Shown one piece after another: positions 56,362-64,000 of a stretch of 64,000 nt of DNA (position 1 is the first letter of the stretch; each line of letters begins with the position of its first letter). The stretch lies in assembly GCA_032718475.1 (NCBI GenBank), contig JAUCBJ010007098.1:21633-85632 (forward strand), given 5' to 3'. The DNA is from Nemertoderma westbladi. Its lineage: Eukaryota > Xenacoelomorpha > Nemertodermatida > Nemertodermatidae. Below the pieces are notes generated by a model, which saw nothing but the letters and a program-made list of their open reading frames with translations, made no database searches and was not told where the DNA came from. The position numbers and the translations under genes are program-made.

Positions 56362-58672
56362 AACACGGACGTGGATAGACGAGTTAATCACAGCAGCGAC
56401 GCAGTCACTCCCGACTGAGTTACCACAACGAGGAGAACCACCACCACCTCCCGCCGGTCCGGCACGGTTCCCAGAGGAACACCAACGCCGGGAGAGATCG
56501 AGATCATCTCCCTCCGGACCGGAGCCGGCGATAGATGACGACAAGGGAAGCGGGGTGGACCCAGACCGGGAACCCTCGCAATTAATCCCAGCACTACCCA
56601 AACATCCAGCCCGAGGACGCTCGCGAGAAAGAAGCGATCGGACGAACCCGATGGGACGGCCCAACGGGACAACGAACCGGAGGAAGCTCCGTTCCTCCTC
56701 GGACCCCAACCGGCCCCCAGCGCAGCTTGACACAGGGGTGATCGAGCGAGCGGGGCGACAGTTTCGATTACAGCGAAGACGATTGGAGACCTGGGCGACT
56801 GCTGGACGACCGGATATCGACCTGGCGGCAGCCCTAGAGGTAGTCAACGACTACCTCAGGATTCTTGGAGAGCAAGGCGCCGAGGAGGAAGCCAAACACT
56901 GGGAGACGGACATCGGGGGAATATTGGACGATGCGTTTGATAAATGTTTATTCAATCAACAGGTGAGGGTGGGAAACATTTTTATAGGTATACCCAGCCA
57001 GCCACAAAACGGCTGGACTGGCATAACCCTAGCCGGTGACGGCAGAGACCAGGATGAGATACAACCTGGGGACAGTGCGAGTCAGCCGCGTGGTTCAAAT
57101 TCGAACGCGTCTGACTCCATTCAAAACCGAGTGGAGTATGAAGAGGCTCTCTTTGAGATGGAAAGGCTCGACCGAGAGGAAACTCTTGAACGAGAATTAA
57201 TGAATCAAAAACTTGAATGTGAGAGGGTTGCGAGTGAGGCGGCCCAGAGAGTGATTGAGGCGGCCCGACGAGCGAATAGGGAGGCCGATGAGGCGGCCCG
57301 ACGAGCGGACCGCGAGGAAATAGCGAGAGAGAAATTGCGGGCTGATAATAAAGTGAGAGACGAGGCGCGTTTAGTAGCGATACGTAAGTTAGCGATGGCG
57401 CAAGCGCGCGGGGTGAAGGGGGGCTCCACTGCGGGTAGCGGTGTGGGGTCCAGAGTGAGCAATAACAGTGTACGTTCAGCGAGAGCGAGTCCGGGCCGAC
57501 GAACTAGCGAACTGAGCAGACCCGCCTTGGTAATAGGGCTCCATAGGGGCCCAGCTCATCCGGCTAGAAAACAGCCGGTTGGGCCGGGTGGAGCCAGTGT
57601 GACAGGGAGTGGTGAATTAGGGGGAGTACCTGTAGGAGTAGCTGCAGCAACTATAGCACCCACAGTAAGCACCCCACCGATAGTTGTAGTACCTACGGTA
57701 GTAACTACACACACCACTACACCTACTATAAGCACTACACCTAATATAATTCCCACAGTTATAAGAGGAACGAGTTTTTACGGCGGCCCGGGTATTTTTA
57801 CGGGTCCGCCTCCGCCTGGTGCTACCAGGAAGGGCGGCCCGGGTATTTTTACGGGTCCGCCTCCGCCTGGCGCAGCCAGGATCACAGCGATACAGGAGCT
57901 GCCTCCGGCTGCCATGAAACCTCCCCAGGTAGCGCCGGCCATGGTGGTCGTCGATACCGACGAGGTAAACGAACCGAGAGGATCAGCAATGTATTACCCC
58001 ACCCAGAATCAGGGTGGGCCTCCAGCAGAGGAGGCGACACAGGTGGAGCGAGAAGGAGAGCTCCAGGTTGGACAGGGGGAGCCCGCAGTAGGGTTCCGAG
58101 TAACACAGGGGGAGGTAGACACCGCCTCCACACACACACAGAGCCACGCCTCGAGGGAGGCGGACCACCAGGGCTTAAGAGTGCTAACCTCCCTCAAATT
58201 TCTGCAAGATAATACTGGTAAGTTAATTATCGCAGAGCAAGGGGAACAGGGAAGTTCCCCTACGGCGAACTCGAGGGGACTTCGAGTAGGGGCCCCAGAA
58301 TTCGCGCCGGCGGTAGATAATACCGCCAGCCGGGGGAGAGTAAACAGACAGAGCGGGACCGTCGGCTTTGCCCCGCGGACGGTGCCGATAATCAGTGAGA
58401 CTGCAGCCCGAGCAGGGGACCTGCAGATGGACAGAGGGGACGGACGGGAGTCGGCCTCCGAGAGGCCCGATGCAACCGCCCACAGGGGTAGGCCAGAGTC
58501 GAGGTATCTGGCGGAGCTCTGCAGAAAAGGGGGCTCACCGAGCCCCCCCCCCCACGAACAACAATGCGTTCATTTGGAAATTCTGAATGGCCCCAACAGA
58601 ATTCCATATATGAAAGTACAACTCACCCAGACCCCCCCCTTCAGGGAGGCGAACGGGCGAGTCCCCAGCTAG
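56252..58672 (+). CDS. BEL/Pao gag N-terminal region (coiled coil, low complexity)
   Basis: Open from after a TGA at 56249 to TAG at 58672. The first ATG in frame is about 100 codons inside (near 56650), so the frame is probably entered from the upstream ORF and not started independently. The protein is Arg/Glu/Pro-rich. An Ala/Arg/Glu coiled-coil block with repeated EAARRA-type units (about 57120-57400) resembles the coil that precedes the DUF1759 domain in BEL/Pao gag. Further on lie a Thr/Pro-rich stretch and a 51-bp tandem duplication (57782 and 57833) giving two GGPGIFTGPPPPGA copies. It overlaps the next frame by 59 bases (58614-58672), again a +1 step. Two C runs (58543-58553 and 58632-58639) lie near the junction. 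Confidence 0.75.
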   Translation, partial: ATRYRDAEAPWARAPGNPRLSRRRKDPSGGRPVTPDETRTWIDELITAATQSLPTELPQRGEPPPPPAGPARFPEEHQRRERSRSSPSGPEPAIDDDKGSGVDPDREPSQLIPALPKHPARGRSRERSDRTNPMGRPNGTTNRRKLRSSSDPNRPPAQLDTGVIERAGRQFRLQRRRLETWATAGRPDIDLAAALEVVNDYLRILGEQGAEEEAKHWETDIGGILDDAFDKCLFNQQVRVGNIFIGIPSQPQNGWTGITLAGDGRDQDEIQPGDSASQPRGSNSNASDSIQNRVEYEEALFEMERLDREETLERELMNQKLECERVASEAAQRVIEAARRANREADEAARRADREEIAREKLRADNKVRDEARLVAIRKLAMAQARGVKGGSTAGSGVGSRVSNNSVRSARASPGRRTSELSRPALVIGLHRGPAHPARKQPVGPGGASVTGSGELGGVPVGVAAATIAPTVSTPPIVVVPTVVTTHTTTPTISTTPNIIPTVIRGTSFYGGPGIFTGPPPPGATRKGGPGIFTGPPPPGAARITAIQELPPAAMKPPQVAPAMVVVDTDEVNEPRGSAMYYPTQNQGGPPAEEATQVEREGELQVGQGEPAVGFRVTQGEVDTASTHTQSHASREADHQGLRVLTSLKFLQDNTGKLIIAEQGEQGSSPTANSRGLRVGAPEFAPAVDNTASRGRVNRQSGTVGFAPRTVPIISETAARAGDLQMDRGDGRESASERPDATAHRGRPESRYLAELCRKGGSPSPPPHEQQCVHLEILNGPNRIPYMKVQLTQTPPFREANGRVPS
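57782..57883 (+). repeat. 51-bp tandem duplication in BEL/Pao gag region
   Basis: Two adjacent copies, starting GGCGGCCCGGGTATTTTTAC at 57782 and 57833, in frame (17 codons each) with few differences. Confidence 0.9.
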
Positions 58673-61600
58673 AGAACAATACCCGGACTACCCACGGCCG
58701 GGAAGTCGGTTGGGTGAGCCGGGGTTTGAGCTACCTCCGCTTGCGTACCCTACCAACGGGGTCGGACGGTATATAGACCCCTTCGGACCGTCGGAGGAGC
58801 CCACGTCAACACGGGCGGACTCATCACCGCGCGTGTACAATGACACAAACTCAACCCACGATAACGAGGCGGTTTCGACAGCGAAAATGCTCCATATTAT
58901 ACGTGAGCAGAATGAGCTGCCAAAATCCTTAGCCTTTAAATTCGACGGGAAACACCCCGAGGAATACATACAATTTCGGGCTCTGTTTTCCAACGAAATT
59001 CTAACAAAGGAAATGTCAGACACCCGCCGACTAACCTATTTGGCGACTTATCTAGCGGGTGACCCGAGGAAACTCGTTAATCGTTTCCAGGGCCAGTTGA
59101 ATGGGTTCAGGAAGGCCTGGAAGGCGATAGAGGATCGGTATGGCGATCCGGAACAGATCATTGATGACGCCATATTTCACCTCACTGATGGGGTGAGGGT
59201 TGAAACACCAGACGAGATGACCGAATACAGCGATCGAATAAATCAGCTGATTAATTCCATCGAGACGATGGGCGAGACCTACCATCTCAAGGCGGGCGGG
59301 CTGCTGAATCAAGTGGTTGATGTACTACCACTACATCTGCGTCGCAGCTGGGCGCAGCAAGTGACAAAGATTACAGCTACGCAACATCGCCGAGCAACGC
59401 TAGGAGAATTTGCTGACTTCATGGAGTACAAGGCAGCGAGCGCTAATCAGCGCTGTTTAAAATACCCCAAGGATAAAGGGCGAAGTCGACAGGAACAAGG
59501 AGACCGTGGGAAAAGGGAATACCCCACGGGCCGTTTCAAATCCAATTGGAAGTCGAGCAATACCCAAAAATTCGCCTGTAACAACGTTGGGGACAACAAC
59601 TACAGGGGTAGACCGTCGGAACCGGCGCATAATCGAGCGACGGGCCGATCGCCTTCGCGGGAGAGCAGTCGGGGCGGGTCGACCCCACCAACTAACAATC
59701 GACAGGTCCGCTTCGAAGAATCTAAAAGCGGAAGCGCCCCACCCACAGCGAGCAGGGGAAGTGGGCAATGGGTGAAAGATGTCTTCCATATAGACATCGG
59801 GGAGTTCCCTTTCAACGAAGAAAGGTATTGCCAGTTCCATAGGGGAACGTCTCACAGAACGATTGAGTGCAGAAACTGGCAGAAGATGGACGCCGACACA
59901 CACAAGGCGTATGCTAGGAAGCATCACTTGTGTTGGACTTGTGCCCGAACAGGGCACTCTGGGCGGGCATGCCCATACGATAGTAAGAACACAGAGGGGG
60001 ACGGTAAGTCCACCGAGCAGCAGGCGCATAAACATGCGGATAGTAGGACAGCGGGGGAGAGGGTGGCCGATAAGCAGGTGGCCTTCCCTGTCTTCCCCAT
60101 GAGACGGAGGTTGCGGAAACCACCGAAGATTAAACCCTATGTGTACCTGAGGATTGTTGCATTAGCGGTATGTGATAACCGCGGCCAGCAGGTAACCACT
60201 TTGGGGCTCTTAGACGGAGGTTCAGCGATAACGATGATGGACAGAGTGGTTGCAGACCGCCTTCAAGTTAAACGAAGGAAGGCATTTATGCAACTCTGTA
60301 CCATCGCCAACCCGGACAGAGACGTAGAGTACGACCTGATTCTATGTCGATTCAAATCTATTGTGACATATTCCCAATATAAGTCGGACCTTGTTGAGGC
60401 TCGGGTTCTACCCGAGCTCAACGTACCGGCAGACCGGCCCTCGGCCGATGAAATTCAACAATACACACACGCCCGAGGACTGAACTTTAACATACCCAAT
60501 GACCTGGATGTACCCTATGTATCAGTACTCATTGGTATAGATTGCCCAGGTTCTCACCGGCTACTGCAGCCTTCCATCGAAGGACCAGACCCCGAAAGGG
60601 ACCCCCAGGTCATGCTAACCCCATATGGTTGGTGTATGACGGGACCCGTAAAGGACATTGATGAGCAGCCCGACAGACACAGTGCAGGGCTGGCTAGACC
60701 AGTCTTCACCGTGGCCGGGAAAGGGCACCCCACCGAGTCTTCGGAACTCACATTGGAGGAGGTCCGAGAACGAGAGGAAGAAACCAGGCGCGACCTAGAA
60801 AGGCTCTATGACATAGACACCGAGGGCTTATATAACCCAGCCGTGGGCGCCTCACAGGCGGACAAGATATCGACCGATGTATTGAACAGGGAGATGATCT
60901 TGAGCGGCGGGCATTACTCAGCTCCAATGCTCTGGAAAGATCGAGCAGTACCCTTGGTTAACAATAGAACCATGGCGGAGATGAGACTCAACCGACTCAA
61001 ACGGTCATTGACTAAACACCCTGACAAACACGAATTTGTTGAGAAACAGATTCAGAAGTATATAGACAAAGGGTGGGCCCGTAAACTCACGGCGGGGGCA
61101 CCCGAGTCTCCTCGAACTTACTATCTGCCCCTACACGTTACCAAAGGGGCATCCAAGCTGCGACTGGTCAACGACGCAGCGGCGAAATACTTGGGTAAAT
61201 CGCTTAATGACTACTTATTAGAGGGACCCAATGTTTTCAATAGCGGGGTTGACATCCTGCTAAGGTTCCGCATGGGCCTCTACGCCTTCACATGTGACGT
61301 AGAGGCCATGTTTCACCAGGTCTTCGTTTATGAAGACGACGCGGACAGCCAGCGTTTCCTGTGGTATAGTGGGGATCAGCTGGACACAGCGCCGGAGGTG
61401 TACCAGATGTTGGTACATATCTTCGGGGCTAAGTGTTCCCCGTGTGTGGCCACCACAGCACTACGACGCACTACCGCGAGTGAGTCGGTGGCTCCGCCCG
61501 TGAGAGACTTTATAACAAACGATTTTTATGTTGACGATGGGATGAAGTCGGGTAACTCCGAAGCCGACCTCATCCAGCTGGCCATCACGGCCCGCGACTG

Positions 61601-64000
61601 CCTTTCCACGGGCGGTTTCAACCTTACCAAGTTCCGCTCCAACTCACCCAAGTTCATGTATGCGATGGACAAGGAAGAGGGAAAGGTATCAGACCCGAGC
61701 GCCGACGATGACAATGGCGACCTCCTGGGGGGAGATATGGGGCAGCCGGCCTCATACATCCCACCAGACTGTGCCAACCCGGAGACCACCTCGGCACTGG
61801 TAACATCAGACCCGAGTAAGCCAGACTCTCGGGTACTGGGCATCTCCTGGGAGAAAGCCTCAGACGTACTAGAATACAAGTTTAAGGCTCCTCTTCAGGT
61901 GGTACATACGAGGAGGGCCTACTTGTCTTTCATTTCACGGATATATGACCCACTGGGCCTTGTGGCACCAAACATACTTGTAGGAAAACAGATTCTGAGG
62001 GAGGTGACTTTAGACAATGGAGCGTGGGATGCTCCGGTGTCTGCCAGGATGGCCGACAGGTGGAACGCCTGGTTAATGAGCCTGGAACAAATATCCCGTC
62101 TCATTATCCCACGGCCTTACTTTCCAAACGGGGACATGGCAGCTGTAGAGCTACATGTGTTCGCGGACGCCTCCAGCGTGGGGTATGGGGCAGTTGCCTA
62201 CTTGCACCAGCAGTCAGCCAAATACCGCCCACGTCTGGTCTATAGCAAAGCAAGGGTAGCACCCAAAGCACAGGCCACCATACCGCGCCTAGAACTAATG
62301 GCGTCGGTACTGGCCGTGCAGATGGCCCAGGTCATTATAAGGGCCCTGGGGTGCATCGTACTAGTGAGATATTGGATTGATGCCACCACTGTGGTGCTAT
62401 ACATCAGCCACCCGAGTAGGCGATTCAAAGTATTCGTCGCCAACCGGGTGGACTATATCCGCACCCTAACAGAGGTTAGTGATTGGGGCTACTGCCCCAC
62501 TGACCAGAACCCAGCTGACCTTGTATCGAGGGGGAGCCTAGAGGTCCCCTTCGAACAGAAAGAGGACCTGTGGCAACACGGGCCGACTTTCCTACCCAAC
62601 AGGAAGGACTGGCCTTTGTTCCCAGAGGCCAATGCGTCGGAGCTTCTGAAAGCGGACCCGGAGGTCCGGGTGTGCTCCATGGTGACCACACCGGCGGTCA
62701 GAGACCCCCGGATTGACAGGATCATAGACAAGTCCTCAACGTGGAGGAGGACGATCAACAGGGTGGCTTGGTTCATAGCCTTAGCTAAGTACCGAATAAC
62801 CAAGACCATACCCATCAGGTTGCCTATACAGGAGGCAGAGAGGATGGTAGTGACCTACGTACAGGCCCGAGCTTACCCTGAGGAGTGGAGGAGGCTCAGG
62901 GAGGGTAAGCCTGTACAGAAGAGCAGTCCGCTACGAAAGTTAGCACCCCAGTTGGAGGGTGGTATCATGGTAGCATCCGTGGCCCGGTTGGCAAACGCCA
63001 AGGATTTCATAGTGGCAAGCCAGCCCATGATATTACCTGCGGGCTCCACGGCCCTGAACCAAGTGGTGTGGCAGACACACTGTGACATCGCGCATGGGGG
63101 TAAGGATGCGACGATAGTGGCGGTGCGTAAACGCTTCACCGCTACTGGACTCAGGCAAACCGTGAGGAAGATCCTCAGCGGTTGCATTAAATGTAAGAAG
63201 ATATGGCATAGACGGCTAGAACAGCTGATGGCGCCGCTACCGAAAGATAGGGTAACGGCGGGACTCGTACCGTTCCACCACACAGGGGTGGATATGTTCG
63301 GCCCCATCGATTTATACGTTCGATGGACTCGACGAGTACTCAAGACCATGCGAAAGGGGTATGGAATAATATTCGTCTGCTATGCCACGCGGGCTATAGC
63401 ACTCGAACTAGTACCAGATGCTTCAGCAGCGGCGTTTCTCAACGCATTGCGGCGCTTTATCGCGCGCCGAGGTGAACCGAAGAAGATCTCCTCGGACAAC
63501 GGAACCAACTTCGTCGGTGCTGAACACGAACTAGAAGGAGCACAACAGGCCTTCGTCAAGGGGACGGTGGAGAAGACCCAAGAACTGGGAATCGAGTGGT
63601 CGTTTCACACACCCTATGCCCCTCATATGTCCGGTGTTTGGGAGGCTATGGTGGGCGTGGTGAAACGCCACATTCAGGCCGTTACACACGGACACGTAGT
63701 GACAGAAGACGCGATGAGAACCATCTTCGCCGAGGTCGAAACCATTGTTAACGGACGACCCCTGGTGGCTACCACCGATGACCCGAAGTCACTGGAGGCC
63801 CTCACGCCAAACCACTTGTTGGGTGTAGGCCCAGTAACTGTCCGAGACCCGTTGGGAGAGATCGGCGAGGGAGACTTACGCAACCCATATATCGTCGCTC
63901 AGCGGTGTAAGAACGAGTATTGGAACCGCTGGGTACGAGAGTACCTACCCACGTTAAGACAGAGGAGAAAGTGGAACAAAGAGTACCGCGATCTACAGTT
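58614..64000 (+). CDS. BEL/Pao gag-pol polyprotein, 3' end outside window
   Basis: Uninterrupted frame of about 1795 codons. It opens after a TGA at 58611, with its first ATG at 58887. In order: DUF1759-type gag domain (about 58930-59460); a C-X2-H-X4-H-X4-C finger (59829-59870) and a CCHC knuckle (59931-59972); aspartic protease with the active-site Asp at 60213 in LLDGGS; reverse transcriptase with motif A Asp at 61296 and YVDD at 61527-61538; the Pao peptidase A17-type region (YDPLGLVAP, about 61940); RNase H with Asp 62166, Glu 62292, Asp 62379 and Asp 62517; an integrase HHCC finger (His 63078 and 63093, Cys 63183 and 63192); an integrase core with Asp 63291, Asp 63495 and Glu 63642 (DX67DX48E); and the start of DUF5641 (about 63890). 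No env is seen in the window. The product would form cytoplasmic virus-like particles and integrate cDNA in the nucleus. Confidence 0.93.

Larger units (their letters stand above)
55800..64000 (+). mobile_element. BEL/Pao LTR retrotransposon, right end outside window
   Basis: A GC-rich block in AT-rich DNA carrying gag, aspartic protease, reverse transcriptase, RNase H, integrase and the start of a DUF5641-type C-terminal domain, in the BEL/Pao order. The left limit is approximate because the LTR is unresolved. The 3' part of pol, any further ORF and the 3' LTR lie beyond 64000. All catalytic motifs I checked are intact and pol has no internal stop, so the copy is young. The gag part, however, is divided among three frames. 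Confidence 0.93.

Noticed and set aside
56131..56847. 238-codon reverse-strand frame in the BEL/Pao element
   Set aside because: GC-rich shadow of the gag region. The forward frames fit the known element layout.
58614..58672. Classical -1 programmed frameshift
   Set aside because: The downstream frame is +1 (or -2) relative to the upstream one, so a -1 slippery heptamer would not connect them.

Overview
The window is nuclear DNA of an invertebrate animal. The evidence is a metazoan BAZ2-type chromatin gene, a CSTF1 gene, a BEL/Pao retrotransposon (a group known only from metazoans), AT-rich intergenic DNA and very abundant tandem and inverted repeats. The species cannot be named from sequence alone. 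Only three host protein-coding genes are supported: BAZ2 (22183-31797, +), CSTF1 (46688-48010, -) and an unrecognised 378-residue gene (51063-52199, -). All three are open without introns over their whole coding length, which is unusual for the first two families.

Layout: 1-6500 is a 28-bp satellite that runs off the left edge. 6.5-15 kb is gene-free DNA with several inverted-repeat (MITE or foldback) elements. About 15.1 kb holds a GC-rich patch that may be the BAZ2 promoter or first exon. 15.3-22.2 kb is the putative 5' intron or upstream region of BAZ2 and contains a 26-bp satellite (18756-20765). 22183-31797 is BAZ2. 31.8-37.8 kb is its 3' flank with a possible SINE, MITEs and the tail of a non-LTR retrotransposon. 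37809-46723 is a satellite of 43-bp units that runs into the last codons of CSTF1. 48-53 kb holds CSTF1, a TTAA-flanked MITE, the hypothetical gene and a foldback element. 53.55-54.39 kb is an AT-palindromic tandem array. From about 55.8 kb to the right edge lies a GC-rich BEL/Pao element, complete through integrase, whose gag region is split over three frames.

BAZ2 encodes a nuclear chromatin reader or remodeller subunit (TAM/MBD, DDT, two PHD fingers, bromodomain). CSTF1 encodes the WD40 subunit of the cleavage stimulation factor that acts in mRNA 3'-end formation. Nothing suggests that the host genes act as one pathway.

The strongest unusual observations are these: (1) the last eleven codons and the stop of CSTF1 are a unit of the adjacent 8.9-kb satellite, and that satellite has no visible AATAAA on the CSTF1 strand; (2) several MITE families carry long poly(G)/poly(C) tracts just inside their ends; (3) tandem repeats with higher-order structure occur at several scales, including a 27-bp repeat inside the BAZ2 coding sequence; (4) the BEL/Pao element shows two successive +1 frame steps.
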